Assembly (NCBI RefSeq): GCF_003943465.1
Contig: NZ_RJPR01000013.1
Span: 1 to 52,295 of the forward strand
Source: Streptococcus cristatus
GTDB taxonomy: Bacteria; Bacillota; Bacilli; Lactobacillales; Streptococcaceae
Reading direction: 5' to 3'
Length of the DNA stretch: 52,295 nt
Shown: positions 15,363 through 24,638 of the stretch, piece after piece
Position numbering within the stretch: the stretch's first letter is position 1
Layout: each line of letters opens with the position of its first letter
Translations under genes and position numbers: made by a program
The notes under the pieces: model-generated
What the model was told of the DNA's origin: nothing
Database searches by the model: none
What the model saw: only the letters and a program-made list of their open reading frames with translations

Positions 15363-15995
15363 ATGGCTATTGAATTACTGACCCCCTTTACCAAGGTGGA
15401 ATTAGAACCAGAAGTTAAAGATAAAAAACGCAAGCAGATTGGCATATTAGGCGGGAATTTCAATCCTGTCCACCATGCTCATTTGATCGTGGCGGATCAG
15501 GTCCGGCAACAGTTAGGCTTGGATCAGGTTCTGCTTATGCCAGAGTACGAGCCGCCCCATGTGGACAAGAAAGAAACTATTGATGAGCAGCATCGGCTGA
15601 AAATGTTGGAGCTAGCTATTGAGGGTATTGAAGGCCTAGGAATTGAAACCATTGAGCTGGAGCGCAAGGGAATTTCTTATACCTACAACACCATGAAGCT
15701 GCTGACGGAGCAGCATCCAGATACGGACTATTACTTTATCATCGGTGCAGATATGGTGGACTATCTTCCCAAGTGGTACCGGATTGATGAGCTGGTTGAG
15801 CTAGTTCAGTTTGTCGGTGTTCAGCGGCCGCGCTACAAGGCGGGGACTTCTTACCCTGTCATCTGGGTAGATGTACCCCTTATGGATATTTCCTCCAGCA
15901 TGGTGCGGGATTTTCTGGCTCAGGGACGGACTCCTAATTTCCTGCTGCCTCAGCCAGTCTTAGACTATATTGAGAAAGAAGGGCTTTATCTATGA
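15363..15995 (+). CDS. nadD: Nicotinate-nucleotide adenylyltransferase
   Basis: A 210-residue enzyme that joins nicotinate mononucleotide and ATP to give deamido-NAD, the common step of NAD synthesis. The nucleotidyltransferase signature is [18 protein letters not shown] (T/HxGH type), the middle motif is [14 protein letters not shown] and the C-terminal ISSSMVRDF motif binds ATP. The first 20 residues ([17 protein letters not shown]) form an N-terminal extension usual in streptococcal NadD. The last 4 bases overlap the next gene, indicating translational coupling. Confidence 0.95.
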   Translation: MAIELLTPFTKVELEPEVKDKKRKQIGILGGNFNPVHHAHLIVADQVRQQLGLDQVLLMPEYEPPHVDKKETIDEQHRLKMLELAIEGIEGLGIETIELERKGISYTYNTMKLLTEQHPDTDYYFIIGADMVDYLPKWYRIDELVELVQFVGVQRPRYKAGTSYPVIWVDVPLMDISSSMVRDFLAQGRTPNFLLPQPVLDYIEKEGLYL

Positions 15996-16606
15996 CCTAT
16001 GAAAGCTATATCAGTATAAGCCGTGAGGCCTTGCTGGCTAAGATGGAAACAGTCATGCCTGAGAAACGCCTGCGGCATTGTCTAGGTGTGGAAAAGGCTT
16101 CCCGTGAATTGGCGGAGCGCTTCGGTCTTGACGTCGAAAAAGCAGGTCTGGCAGGTCTCCTACACGACTATGCTAAGAAGGTCTCGGACGAGGATTTTCT
16201 ATCTTTGATTGACAAATACCGGCTGGATCCGGACTTGAAAAACTGGGGCAATAATGTCTGGCATGGCATGGTGGGTATTTACAAGATTCAGGAAGATTTA
16301 GGCATCGAAGATGCTGAGATACTGCGGGCCATTGAAATCCATACAGTGGGGAGTAGCACCATGTCTGAGCTGGACAAGGTCGTCTATGTCGCCGACTACA
16401 TTGAGCACAACCGAGACTTTCCGGGAGTGGAAAAGGCCAGAGAGCTGGCTCAGCGATCACTCAATCAAGCTGTGGCCTATGAAACAGCAAGGACGGTGGA
16501 GCATCTAGCCCATAAGGGGATGCCCATCTATCCGCAGACCTTGGAGACCTACAATGCCTTTGTAGAATATCTGAAGGAAATAGAAGAAATTAAAGAGGAA
16601 CTATGA
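15992..16606 (+). CDS. yqeK: YqeK family HD-domain Ap4A hydrolase
   Basis: A 204-residue HD-domain phosphohydrolase. The metal-binding residues appear as H in [14 protein letters not shown] in [10 protein letters not shown] in NVWHGMVG and D in [14 protein letters not shown]. YqeK proteins split Ap4A symmetrically into two ADP and so limit this stress-linked dinucleotide. It lies between nadD and rsfS with 4-base overlaps at both ends, a tightly coupled order conserved in Firmicutes. Confidence 0.92.
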   Translation: MTYESYISISREALLAKMETVMPEKRLRHCLGVEKASRELAERFGLDVEKAGLAGLLHDYAKKVSDEDFLSLIDKYRLDPDLKNWGNNVWHGMVGIYKIQEDLGIEDAEILRAIEIHTVGSSTMSELDKVVYVADYIEHNRDFPGVEKARELAQRSLNQAVAYETARTVEHLAHKGMPIYPQTLETYNAFVEYLKEIEEIKEEL

Positions 16607-16968
16607 AAGAACAAGAATTATTGGAACTGGTCGTGAAGGCGGCCGATGAAAAACGTGCAGAAGATATTGTGGCTTTGGACTTGCAAGGTCTGACTACTGT
16701 GACAGATTACTTTGTTATCGTCAGCTCGATGAATAGTCGTCAGCTGGATGCAGTCGCTGAAAATATCCGTGAGAAAGCTGCTGCGGCTGGTGTTTCTGCT
16801 GGCCATGTTGAGGGTGACGCAGCTGGCGGCTGGGTGCTTTTAGACTTGGGTGGCATCGTTGTCCATGTCTTTTCTGAGGAAATGCGGGCGCATTACAATC
16901 TGGAAAAACTCTGGCACGAAGCAACTGGTGTAGATGTTGCGGCCTTATTGGAAGAAAAAAACAAGTGA
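16603..16968 (+). CDS. rsfS: Ribosomal silencing factor RsfS
   Basis: A 121-residue protein of the RsfS/Iojap family, which binds protein L14 and keeps the 50S subunit from joining 30S when nutrients are low. Hallmarks are [22 protein letters not shown], the [18 protein letters not shown] block and [17 protein letters not shown]. It starts inside the stop of yqeK (ATGA). A weak hairpin (TCAGCC 17007-17012 with GGCTGG 17017-17022, then ATTTTT) in the 75-base gap after it may partly separate it from the methyltransferase gene. Confidence 0.95.
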   Translation: MKEQELLELVVKAADEKRAEDIVALDLQGLTTVTDYFVIVSSMNSRQLDAVAENIREKAAAAGVSAGHVEGDAAGGWVLLDLGGIVVHVFSEEMRAHYNLEKLWHEATGVDVAALLEEKNK

Positions 16969-17043
16969 TTTTTTGCCCTTAGGCAAGAAAGCAGAATTCG
17001 GCTCAGTCAGCCTGCTGGCTGGGCTATTTTTGAAAGGAAAAGT

Positions 17044-17778
17044 ATGGCAACTTATGAAACCTTCGCGTCGGTTTACGATGCGATTATGGATGATTCTTTG
17101 TATGAGAAATGGACGGATTTCAGCCTGCGGCATTTTCCCAAGGATAAGAAAAAGCTGCTGGAGCTGGCCTGTGGTACGGGCATCCAGTCCATTTATTTTA
17201 AGCAGGCCGGTTTTGATGTGACGGGGTTGGACCTGAGTCAGGAAATGCTGGATTTGGCAGAGAAGCGTAGCAGAGAGGCAGGTTTGGACATTCCCTTTAT
17301 CCAGGGCAATATGCTGGATTTGAGTGGCATCGGTCAATTTGATTTGGTGACTTGCTATTCGGACTCGATTTGCTATATGGAGGACGAAGTCGATGTTGGC
17401 CAGGTCTTCGCAGAAGTTTACCAGCATCTAAATGAGGGCGGCCGCTTTATCTTTGACGTGCACTCGATTTACCAGATTGACGAGGTTTTTCCGGGCTATT
17501 CTTATCATGAAAATGCTGAAACCTTTGCCATGGTCTGGGATTCTTATGCGGACGAACCGCCTCATTCCATCGTGCATGAGTTGACCTTCTTTGTTCAAGA
17601 CGAGGATGGTCGCTTCACGCGCCATGACGAGGTGCATGAGGAGCGGACTTATGAGATTCTGACCTATGATATCTTGCTGGAGCAGGCTGGCTTTAAGAAT
17701 GTCAAGGTGTACGCGGACTTTGAGGACAAGGAACCTACCGATAGGAGCGCTCGCTGGTTCTTTGTGGCGGAGAAATGA
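17044..17778 (+). CDS. Class I SAM-dependent methyltransferase (YqeM-like)
   Basis: A 244-residue cytosolic methyltransferase. Motif I is [15 protein letters not shown] near residue 40, the acidic loop is [11 protein letters not shown], and motif post-I/IV is [14 protein letters not shown]. The substrate is unknown. In Firmicutes this gene (yqeM) usually follows the yqeK-rsfS pair, as it does here, so a link to ribosome or tRNA biology is likely but not shown. Its stop is one base before the tmcAL start, so the two are probably translationally coupled. Confidence 0.88.
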   Translation: MATYETFASVYDAIMDDSLYEKWTDFSLRHFPKDKKKLLELACGTGIQSIYFKQAGFDVTGLDLSQEMLDLAEKRSREAGLDIPFIQGNMLDLSGIGQFDLVTCYSDSICYMEDEVDVGQVFAEVYQHLNEGGRFIFDVHSIYQIDEVFPGYSYHENAETFAMVWDSYADEPPHSIVHELTFFVQDEDGRFTRHDEVHEERTYEILTYDILLEQAGFKNVKVYADFEDKEPTDRSARWFFVAEK

Positions 17779-17779
17779 G

Positions 17780-18874
17780 ATGACAGTCACCGGTATTATC
17801 GCAGAGTTCAATCCTTTTCATAATGGGCACAAATATCTGCTGGAGCAGGCTTCTGGTCTAAAAATTATCGCTATGAGTGGCAATTTTGTTCAGCGGGGGG
17901 AGCCAGCTATCGTGGACAAGTGGACTCGGGCACAGATGGCTTTGGAAGCTGGGGCGGATTTGGTCCTTGAGCTGCCTTTCTTGGTTAGCGTTCAGGCGGC
18001 AGACTTTTTCGCTAAGGGGGCAGTGGACATCTTAGAGAGGCTAGGAGTCGAACAGCTGACTTTTGGGACTGAGGAAGTGCTGGACTACGAGAGTATTTCT
18101 AAGGTCTATGGTCAAAAGGCAGAGCAGATGGAGGCTTATCTGGCTGGCTTGCCTGATTCCCTATCTTATCCTCAGAAGACTCAGGCCATGTGGCAGGAGT
18201 TTGCAGGGCTCAATTTCTCAGGCTCTACGCCCAACCATATTTTGGGCTTGGCTTATGCCAGGGCCGTGGCGGGAAAAACTATAAAGCTGCGTCCGATTCA
18301 ACGTCAGGGTGCCGGTTATCATTCCTTATCAGCTAATGAGGAATTTGCCTCAGCCACAGCCCTTCGTCAGAATCTGGATCAGCCAGACTTTCTCAAAAAA
18401 TTCACTCCAGCCCATCACTTGCTTGAAACGGCGCCCAAGGTGACCTGGTCGGACCTCTTTCCCTATCTCCGTTACCAGATAGTGACCTGTCCGGATTTGA
18501 CGGACTTTTATCAGGTCAATCAGGAGTTGGCTGTTCGGATTAGAGTGGCCTTGAAAAGCAGTGAAAGCATAGAGGAGCTAGTTGTGCAAGTGGCGACCAA
18601 GCGCTACACCAAGGCTCGGGTCCGGCGTCTGCTGACCTATATCCTAGTCGGAGCTAGACAAGAAGAGCTTCCATCAGGAATCCATATCTTAGGATTTTCT
18701 GAGCAGGGACGTCAGCATTTGTCCAAGCTAAAGGGAAAAGTTGAATTGGTCAGCCGAATTGGAAAAGAGCCATGGGATAGTATGACCCAGCAAGCTGACA
18801 AGGTTTATCAGCTGGGCAATCCTGCACTGACGGAGCAGAATTTTGGACGCTTTCCACTACAAAATACCCTCTGA
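17780..18874 (+). CDS. tmcAL: tRNA(Met) cytidine acetate ligase
   Basis: A 364-residue nucleotidyltransferase-like enzyme that uses acetate and ATP to make N4-acetylcytidine at the wobble position of elongator tRNA-Met. The N-terminus has the HxGH-type motif [17 protein letters not shown], followed by [18 protein letters not shown]. The C-terminal half carries RQGAGYHS and [14 protein letters not shown] use ATG 17780 because family members start [12 protein letters not shown]; a longer frame back to 17666 lies inside the upstream gene. It is the last gene of the long operon, and repeat elements follow. Confidence 0.93.
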   Translation: MTVTGIIAEFNPFHNGHKYLLEQASGLKIIAMSGNFVQRGEPAIVDKWTRAQMALEAGADLVLELPFLVSVQAADFFAKGAVDILERLGVEQLTFGTEEVLDYESISKVYGQKAEQMEAYLAGLPDSLSYPQKTQAMWQEFAGLNFSGSTPNHILGLAYARAVAGKTIKLRPIQRQGAGYHSLSANEEFASATALRQNLDQPDFLKKFTPAHHLLETAPKVTWSDLFPYLRYQIVTCPDLTDFYQVNQELAVRIRVALKSSESIEELVVQVATKRYTKARVRRLLTYILVGARQEELPSGIHILGFSEQGRQHLSKLKGKVELVSRIGKEPWDSMTQQADKVYQLGNPALTEQNFGRFPLQNTL

Positions 18875-18910
18875 TAGTATAGATAGATTTGAGAAATTTA
18901 CTTGTAAATA

Positions 18911-19058
18911 GAGAGTGGGACAGAAATCGGTAATTCGTTAGAATTCGATTTCGTCGTCCCACCTCCGCACAGTTGAGTAGGGCTGTAAAGGCTGATGAAA
19001 TCAGCCTAGTAGAGCCCACTCAACCCCTGCGTCTTGCTCGACAATCCAAAGACAATTG
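18911..19058 (-). repeat. Dispersed structured repeat, copy B (inverted, one end replaced)
   Basis: The reverse complement matches copy A closely from the GAGAGTGGGACAG end (18911-18923) through the nested stems to the CAATT stretch near 19055. There the normal GAGGCTGGGAC terminator end is missing. In its place begins a second element (19060-19220) with related ends. It lies after tmcAL and before the convergent VOC gene. Confidence 0.85.
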
Positions 19059-19059
19059 A

Positions 19060-19220
19060 GAGAGTTTGGGACAAAAAGATTTCAATTTTTAAAAATCTTA
19101 ATTATTAAGCCCTTCAAATCTATAATAAAATGCGAAAAGCGAACAAAGCAGAATTCTGATTACCAGAAAACTAGTTTTGTTCGCTTTCTATATTTGAGGT
19201 CGGACTTTTGTCCCAGCCTC
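19060..19220 (-). repeat. Second structured element, shares ends with the first
   Basis: The ends are GAGAGTTTGGGACAAAAAG and GGACTTTTGTCCCAGCCTC, imperfect inverted repeats related to those of copies A-C. In the middle, AAAGCGAACAAA (19136-19147) pairs with TTTGTTCGCTTT (19176-19187). No ORF is present. Only one copy is in this window. The whole 349-base gap 18875-19223 is filled by this element and copy B. Confidence 0.7.
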
Positions 19221-19223
19221 TTC

Positions 19224-19610
19224 TTATTCACTAAATCGTAGAAAATAACCATCTGGATCCAAAATCGCAAATTCATGAGGATAAATAAAGCTATCTCCCA
19301 CGCGAAATTCTCTTTTCGTTAGGGGACGATGGATGGGATAGTCAGCCTCCAGCAGTTTTTGGTAGAGCTGGGGGACATTCTCGATGCCAAAGGAAATATT
19401 GACACCGCGCCCGAAAGGATAGGTCAGTTGGGCTAATTCTTCTGCGCTGCCTTCTTCTAGCATAAGCTGGCAGTCTTCAAGCGAGAGGAAGAGAAATTTC
19501 TCCTCGGGACGCTCGTATTCGACAGAGAATCCCAGCAAGTCGCAGTAGAAGTGGCGCGACTTTTCGATGTTGGATACCACAAATTCGGGAATGACAGCCT
19601 GATAGTCCAT
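19224..19610 (-). CDS. VOC family (glyoxalase/bleomycin-resistance fold) protein
   Basis: A 128-residue protein of the vicinal oxygen chelate superfamily with the duplicated beta-alpha-beta-beta-beta fold. The N-terminal module reads VVSNIEKSRHFYCDLLGFSVEYERPEEKFLFLSLEDCQLML, and the C-terminal one ends EFAILDPDGYFLRFSE. Such proteins include glyoxalases, thiol transferases and antibiotic-binding proteins, and the activity cannot be named here. It lies 11 bases after exoA on the same strand, probably co-transcribed. Confidence 0.88.
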   Translation of the reverse strand: MDYQAVIPEFVVSNIEKSRHFYCDLLGFSVEYERPEEKFLFLSLEDCQLMLEEGSAEELAQLTYPFGRGVNISFGIENVPQLYQKLLEADYPIHRPLTKREFRVGDSFIYPHEFAILDPDGYFLRFSE

Positions 19611-19621
19611 TCGTTTTCTCC

Positions 19622-20449
19622 TTAGAGTTCAATCTCCATGACAATGGGTGTGTGGTCTTGGCGCGCACCGGAGTCAATCATAGCAGACTTGGTTACCTTG
19701 TCAGCCACGCGATTGCTGGTCAGCCAGTAGTCGATTCTCCAGCCTGTGTTGTTGATTTTAGAAGTCTTGCTGCGTTGCGCCCACCATGTGTATTGGTTAG
19801 GGATATCGCCGTGCAAGTGGCGGAAGGTATCGGTAAAGCCTTTATCCAGCAGGTTGGTGAAGCCGGCACGCTCTTCATCAGTAAAGCCTGGTGAACGGCG
19901 GTTGCTGGCAGGATTTGCAAGGTCGATTTCCTTGTGGGCTACATTGTAGTCGCCAGCTGCGAGGACCGGTTTTTGTTCATCCAGTGATGCCAAGTATTCG
20001 GCGTATTTGACATCCCAGGCCTGACGCTCTTCCAAGCGTTTAAGACCATCGCCAGCATTGGGCGTGTAGACCTGAGTGACGAAGAAGTCATCAAACTCCA
20101 GTGTAATGATGCGACCTTCTACATCCATGGTTGAAGGAGCGCCGATTTCTGGGAAGGTCACGATGGGTGTCAGCTCTTTTTTGTAAAGGAACATGGTCCC
20201 TGCATAGCCTTTGCGGGCAGGCTCTTGGGAGGAGCGCCAAGTGTTTTCATAGCCTGGGAAGAGCTCTTCTAAAATCTCAAGGTGTTTTTTAGTCGGGCCT
20301 TTAGCAGATAGCTTTGTTTCCTGAATAGCGATGATATCCGCATTTTCTGCTTGCAAGGTCCGAAGGACAGCCTGAGAGAGCTGAGCACGGGCAGAATCAC
20401 TGGTCAGGGCAGCGTTGAGAGAGTCAATGTTCCAAGAGATGAGTTTCAT
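19622..20449 (-). CDS. exoA: Exodeoxyribonuclease III / AP endonuclease
   Basis: A 275-residue enzyme of the exonuclease III family that cuts DNA 5' to abasic sites and trims 3' ends in base-excision repair. Motifs include MKLISWNIDSLNAAL (Asn ligand), IIAIQETKLSAKG (catalytic Glu), VTQVYTPNAGDGL, AAGDYNVAHKEIDLANP (catalytic Asp and Asn) and the final RQDHTPIVMEIEL with the active-site Asp-His. The length is that of streptococcal ExoA. It is the first gene of a minus-strand pair with the VOC gene. Confidence 0.94.
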   Translation of the reverse strand: MKLISWNIDSLNAALTSDSARAQLSQAVLRTLQAENADIIAIQETKLSAKGPTKKHLEILEELFPGYENTWRSSQEPARKGYAGTMFLYKKELTPIVTFPEIGAPSTMDVEGRIITLEFDDFFVTQVYTPNAGDGLKRLEERQAWDVKYAEYLASLDEQKPVLAAGDYNVAHKEIDLANPASNRRSPGFTDEERAGFTNLLDKGFTDTFRHLHGDIPNQYTWWAQRSKTSKINNTGWRIDYWLTSNRVADKVTKSAMIDSGARQDHTPIVMEIEL

Positions 20450-20659
20450 AAAATGTCCTTTTCTAGTAGAAATTTCCTGAGTTTATTATACCAAAAGATA
20501 GAGTTGATTTATAGCAAAGTGATTGTGAGAGGCTTGAAAAGCATGAAAGCTTTTCGACAATAGTTGGTGTATAAAATTTTAAATACTCGATTATCACAGA
20601 TGGTGTTGCCCAAATTGATGTCTTGGAAGTTATTGACAAGACTGACGAATGTTTTCTTA

Positions 20660-21373
20660 TTATAGTGGTCTTTTGTTTGGCATACCGGCCTTGCGGGGGT
20701 ATTTGTTGGGAGTTTCTTTCTTCTTTTCAACCACTGTGATAAAGCGGGGATCGCCGTTTGGTAGGGCATAACTGAGGTTGTCTTGGACCTTGCTAAAGAG
20801 CAGGTTCAAGGCATTTTTTGATTCTTCCAGTTCTTCAGGAGCATTAGAAGCCTTGAGTGCCAGCAGCTTGCCCCCCACTTTTAGGTAAGGGATAGTCAGT
20901 TCAGATAGGACTTGCATCCGAGCGACTGCACGGGCAGTGACGAGGTCAAATTGTGCCCGAAAGGCCTTGTCCTGAGCAAAGTCTTCTGCGCGGCCGTGGT
21001 AGAAGTGCACCTTGTCCAGCCCGAGCTCTTCAGCCAGTAGTTTGAGGAAATTAATGCGTTTGTTAAGGGAGTCAATGATAGTCACATCCAGCTGGGGACA
21101 GATGATTTTCATAGGGAGGCTGGGAAAGCCTGCACCTGCTCCGATGTCCAGAAGCTTAAGCTCTTGATTGTCAATCAGGCCTTGCAAAACGGGGGCAATT
21201 GAATCATAGAAATGCTTGAGATAGACCTCATTTTTCTCAGTGATAGCTGTCAGATTGATTTTTTCGTTCCAGTCGACCAAGAGTTCAAAATAACGCTCAA
21301 ACTGGTCTTTCTGGCGATCAGTCAGCTCAATTCCCTGCTGGCTCAATAGCTGGTAAAATTCTTGCGGTGTCAT
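20660..21373 (-). CDS. rsmG: 16S rRNA (guanine-527-N7) methyltransferase
   Basis: A 237-residue SAM-dependent enzyme that methylates G527 in the decoding region of 16S rRNA; loss of this mark gives low-level streptomycin resistance. It shows [10 protein letters not shown] near residue 35, the SAM motif [17 protein letters not shown] and [11 protein letters not shown], all standard for RsmG. It is transcribed away from lemA. The 210 bases between its stop and exoA contain no gene that I can support. Confidence 0.95.
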   Translation of the reverse strand: MTPQEFYQLLSQQGIELTDRQKDQFERYFELLVDWNEKINLTAITEKNEVYLKHFYDSIAPVLQGLIDNQELKLLDIGAGAGFPSLPMKIICPQLDVTIIDSLNKRINFLKLLAEELGLDKVHFYHGRAEDFAQDKAFRAQFDLVTARAVARMQVLSELTIPYLKVGGKLLALKASNAPEELEESKNALNLLFSKVQDNLSYALPNGDPRFITVVEKKKETPNKYPRKAGMPNKRPL

Positions 21374-21414
21374 AGTTTCATCCTTGTTTGTCAGTATTCA
21401 CTCTATTATATCAT

Positions 21415-21515
21415 AAAACGGGGCAAGGTGCTTCTGACGATTGGCTTCTTGGGTACCCAAGGATTAGATACTGACTTGCCCTGATTTCTAGAAAAGTGAA
21501 GAAGCTTTTTCTAGA
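21415..21515. repeat. Nested palindromes between rsmG and lemA
   Basis: GGGCAAG (21421-21427) pairs with CTTGCCC (21475-21481) around a perfect palindrome CTTGGGTACCCAAG (21448-21461). Right after it, TCTAGAAAAG near 21487 pairs with CTTTTTCTAGA ending near 21515. No ORF and no T-tract follow. It could be a structured RNA leader, a remnant of a small repeat or a protein-binding region. Confidence 0.5.
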
Positions 21516-21644
21516 TTTCTGACTATTTTAGCGTTTGGATATTATTTAAGATAAACCTATTTTACTAGATGACATGTCAAGAAAGACAGGTTGAGCTTTT
21601 TTTGTTATAATAGGTGCAATCAAATCATAAGGAGTATCTTTATT

Positions 21645-22208
21645 ATGTCCATGTTTTTAATTATTATTGCCGTTGTGGCAGTTGTAGCTATTTTCGTGAT
21701 TTCTGTTTACAATGGTCTTGTTAAGAGCCGTATGCAAACTCAAGAAGCTTGGAGTCAGATTGATGTCCAGCTCAAGCGCCGAAATGACCTGATTCCTAAC
21801 CTGTTAGAGACGGTTAAAGGTTATGGAAAATATGAGAAATCAACCTTGGAAAATGTTACTCGATTGCGTAACCAAGTAGCTGCTGCCTCATCACCTGCCC
21901 AAGCTATGGAGGCTAGTGATGCCCTGACTCGTTCAATTTCTGGTATCTTTGCGGTTGCTGAAAATTACCCAGACCTTAAGGCAAATACAAACTACTTGAA
22001 ACTTCAGGAAGAGTTGACAAATACAGAAAATAAGATTGCTTATTCTCGTCAGCTTTACAATTCAGTAACCAGCAACTACAATGTCAAAATGGAAACTTTC
22101 CCAAGCAATGTGATTGCAGGTATGTTTGGCTTTAAAGCAGCAGACTTCTTGGAGACACCAGAGGAAGAAAAGGCTGTTCCTAAAGTGGATTTTAGCGATT
22201 TGGGGTAG
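21645..22208 (+). CDS. lemA: LemA family membrane protein
   Basis: A 187-residue protein with one N-terminal membrane helix (residues 1-24) followed by a long helical bundle. The family motif is [26 protein letters not shown], and the later segment [28 protein letters not shown] is equally typical. I start it at ATG 21645, which has AAGGAG 12 bases upstream; the longer frame from 21591 overlaps the TATAAT box at 21606-21611. It is always next to htpX in streptococci, as here, which suggests a joint role in membrane protein quality control. Confidence 0.92.
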   Translation: MSMFLIIIAVVAVVAIFVISVYNGLVKSRMQTQEAWSQIDVQLKRRNDLIPNLLETVKGYGKYEKSTLENVTRLRNQVAAASSPAQAMEASDALTRSISGIFAVAENYPDLKANTNYLKLQEELTNTENKIAYSRQLYNSVTSNYNVKMETFPSNVIAGMFGFKAADFLETPEEEKAVPKVDFSDLG

Positions 22209-22217
22209 GTGGCCACT

Positions 22218-23114
22218 ATGTTGTTTGACCAAATTGCCAGCAATAAAAGGCGTACTTGGGTTCTCCTCGTCGCCTTCTTTGCTCTTTTAGCTTTGATTGG
22301 GGCGGCTGTCGGCTATCTTTGGCTCGATTCTCCCTTTGGCGGGATGGCCATCGCCTTTATCATCGGTGGTATTTATGCTGTCAGTATGATTTTTCAGTCC
22401 ACCGAGATTGTCATGTCGATGAACGGTGCGAGGGAAGTTTCTGAGCAGGAAGCGCCTGAACTTTATCACGTTGTGCAGGATATGGCCATGGTGGCTCAGA
22501 TTCCTATGCCTCGGGTCTTCATCGTAGAAGATGCCTCGCCCAATGCCTTTGCGACTGGCTCAAAGCCTGAGAATGCGGCTGTGGCTGCTACAACTGGATT
22601 GCTTGCCCTCATGAATCGTGAAGAGCTTGAAGGTGTAATGGGGCATGAAGTCAGTCACATTCGCAATTATGATATTCGCATTTCGACGATTGCAGTGGCG
22701 CTTACAAGTGCTGTCACGATGCTGTCTAGCATGGCTGGGCGCATGATGTGGTTTGGCGGTGGTGGCCGTCGAAGAAACGATCGGGACAATGACAATGGCT
22801 TAGGAATTGTTTTGATGATTGTCTCTCTGCTAGCTCTTCTTTTGGCGCCGCTTGCTGCAACATTGGTACAGTTGGCCATCTCTCGTCAACGTGAGTATCT
22901 GGCAGACGCTTCAAGTGTTGAGCTGACCCGCAATCCTAAGGGCATGATCAATGCCCTGCTGAAGTTAGACAATAGCCAGCCCATGGAGCACCATGTAGAT
23001 GACGCTAGTGCAGCCCTCTATATCAATGATCCTAAGAAGAAGGGTGGCTTGCAAAAGCTCTTTTACACTCACCCACCAATTTCTGATCGGATAGAAAGAT
23101 TGAAAAATATGTAA
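22218..23114 (+). CDS. htpX: Membrane zinc metalloprotease HtpX
   Basis: A 298-residue M48-family protease that degrades damaged membrane proteins. It has hydrophobic segments near residues 12-60 and 150-215. The zinc site is [11 protein letters not shown] (HExxH) near residue 140, with a downstream Glu ligand in [15 protein letters not shown]. The start at ATG 22218 ([12 protein letters not shown]) matches family members. A GTG at 22209 directly after the lemA stop is in frame and would add three residues. The gap to lemA is under 10 bases, so the two form one transcript that ends at a perfect terminator. Confidence 0.94.
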   Translation: MLFDQIASNKRRTWVLLVAFFALLALIGAAVGYLWLDSPFGGMAIAFIIGGIYAVSMIFQSTEIVMSMNGAREVSEQEAPELYHVVQDMAMVAQIPMPRVFIVEDASPNAFATGSKPENAAVAATTGLLALMNREELEGVMGHEVSHIRNYDIRISTIAVALTSAVTMLSSMAGRMMWFGGGGRRRNDRDNDNGLGIVLMIVSLLALLLAPLAATLVQLAISRQREYLADASSVELTRNPKGMINALLKLDNSQPMEHHVDDASAALYINDPKKKGGLQKLFYTHPPISDRIERLKNM

Positions 23115-23143
23115 TAAGGAAGCCTAGGCTTCCTTATTTTTTG
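23113..23143 (+). terminator. Perfect-palindrome terminator after htpX
   Basis: A 26-bp perfect palindrome (23113-23138, centre GCCTAGGC) is followed by TTTTTTG. It overlaps the htpX stop codon. Confidence 0.9.
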
Positions 23144-23167
23144 TATGAAATTTCGACGATTTTTACT

Positions 23168-24391
23168 CTAGTTGTTTTTGAGGCTGAGCAGAAAGCAGAC
23201 ACCGCTAAGTAGAGAGAAGACCAACCAAGCGCTTCCCATATTCCAAAGGCCGAGACTAGTGAAAAGCATGCTTCCTAGCGGAATGGAAAAGGTAAAGAGC
23301 ATGGTAAGAAAGTTGGAGGTTTGGGCTAATACTTCTGGAGGAAGTTTACTCAGCAGCATGCTGTTGATTTTAGGATTGATTTTTCCAGAAATGTACATGA
23401 GAAATGTAAGAAAGAAAATTCCTAAGAGAGCAGGAGCTTGGAGTAAATTGCTGATGCCTAAGAGGAGGAGAGCTAGCGAGCACCAAACGACGAGTTGCAT
23501 CAGGGAGAGCTTAGAAAAATAATCATTTGAGAAGGCACTGGCAGAGATAATCCCAACCACTGTGCAGGACTCGATAATGAGCAGAGACTGGCTCAGGTTT
23601 AGTCCCCAAAATGGGTGATCCAATAAATAGAGATTGTAGAGTCCCATGATAGAGCCAGCCAGTGCGTTTAAGAGGAGGACTTGAAGCAGCACTAGCAGGA
23701 AGTTTCCGATTTTTTCTTGTTCAAAAATCATTTGGACATTCTGGTAAAGGTCTTTCATTTGAGTCTTGAAAGGAAGTTTTTGCTCTGCAACAGCAGGAAC
23801 ATCATGGGTGAGTTTTTGGCGAATCAGATAGAGAGTGCTTGAGGAGAGTAGGAAGCAGAGGGCGTTGATGAGGGCGACCATAGCGAAATTCTGCTGGCTG
23901 ATACTAAGTAACCAGACACCCAAGGCTTGCCCAGCAAAATTTCCCAAAAAAGTGAGAAGTTGAGTGAAAGAGTAAGCTTCCATCAAATCTTTCTCTTCTA
24001 TATTTTTCTGTAAGATGGGCATCTGTAAGCCACTGCGATAGTCGCTGATAATGTCAGAAAAGATATTGAGAAAGCAGACGGTAGCAAAGGCTAGGTAGGA
24101 GGCAGACTTAGTCAGGAGGGCGACTAGGGTGAAGAGGAAGGCCTGCAGGTAACCTAGATGAATAAGCCAACGAGCCTTTTGAAGGGTTTTGTCAGCTTTC
24201 ATCCCGACAAAGACTGTGAAAAAGGTAGGAACAAGAATGATAAAATTGGCAATACCGACCGCAAACTTAGGTTGGGGCATGCTAGAAGCAAATACGATAA
24301 AAACGATATTATAGATAGAAGAGCCTAGGATATTAAAGATCCGTGACAGGCTGATAAAGGCAAATAGTCTATTTTTTAAAGCAAGTTTCAT
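23168..24391 (-). CDS. Major facilitator superfamily transporter
   Basis: A 407-residue membrane protein with about 12 hydrophobic segments, of the MFS drug-exporter/macrolide-efflux type. The loop GMKADKTLQKAR between helices 2 and 3 corresponds to the MFS motif A, though weakly conserved. I start it at 24389-24391 (MKLALKNRLFAFISL) with AAAAGGAG 8 bases upstream; the longer frame to 24454 lacks a ribosome binding site. The substrate is unknown. It stands alone, convergent with lemA-htpX. Confidence 0.85.
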   Translation of the reverse strand: MKLALKNRLFAFISLSRIFNILGSSIYNIVFIVFASSMPQPKFAVGIANFIILVPTFFTVFVGMKADKTLQKARWLIHLGYLQAFLFTLVALLTKSASYLAFATVCFLNIFSDIISDYRSGLQMPILQKNIEEKDLMEAYSFTQLLTFLGNFAGQALGVWLLSISQQNFAMVALINALCFLLSSSTLYLIRQKLTHDVPAVAEQKLPFKTQMKDLYQNVQMIFEQEKIGNFLLVLLQVLLLNALAGSIMGLYNLYLLDHPFWGLNLSQSLLIIESCTVVGIISASAFSNDYFSKLSLMQLVVWCSLALLLLGISNLLQAPALLGIFFLTFLMYISGKINPKINSMLLSKLPPEVLAQTSNFLTMLFTFSIPLGSMLFTSLGLWNMGSAWLVFSLLSGVCFLLSLKNN

Positions 24392-24620
24392 AATAAATCT
24401 CCTTTTGGGACGAATCAATTTCGGAATGTGAAAGAATTCCAACTCGCAATGCATTGGTAGTTATGATTATAGCAAAATGTGGCATGCCCGCAAGGCCTTT
24501 TCGCTGACTGGTAGAAGCTCGTAGGCCAAGTGGTAAATATCTGAAAGTGACTTGCAAAAGCTATAAGGTAGCCTATCAAAAGGTGATATATTCTTTTAGA
24601 TTTTTTTTTATACATGAATG

Positions 24621-24629
24621 TGATATAAT
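24621..24629 (+). promoter_or_regulatory. Extended -10 promoter of the rsmH-ftsL-pbp2X-mraY cluster
   Basis: TGA followed by TATAAT (24624-24629), 10 bases before the rsmH start. The predicted RNA start is therefore almost at the start codon, so the leader is only a few bases long. AGGA lies at 24634-24637, close to the ATG at 24639. Confidence 0.6.
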
Positions 24630-24638
24630 AGATAGGAT

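Noticed and set aside
20450..20659. Possible small gene between exoA and rsmG
   Set aside because: Short frames in this 210-base gap have no ribosome binding site or recognisable sequence.
24392..24638. Coding remnant upstream of rsmH (RKGLAGMP-like peptide resembling the RsmG end)
   Set aside because: The likeness is limited to a few residues and no continuous frame supports it; probably chance.
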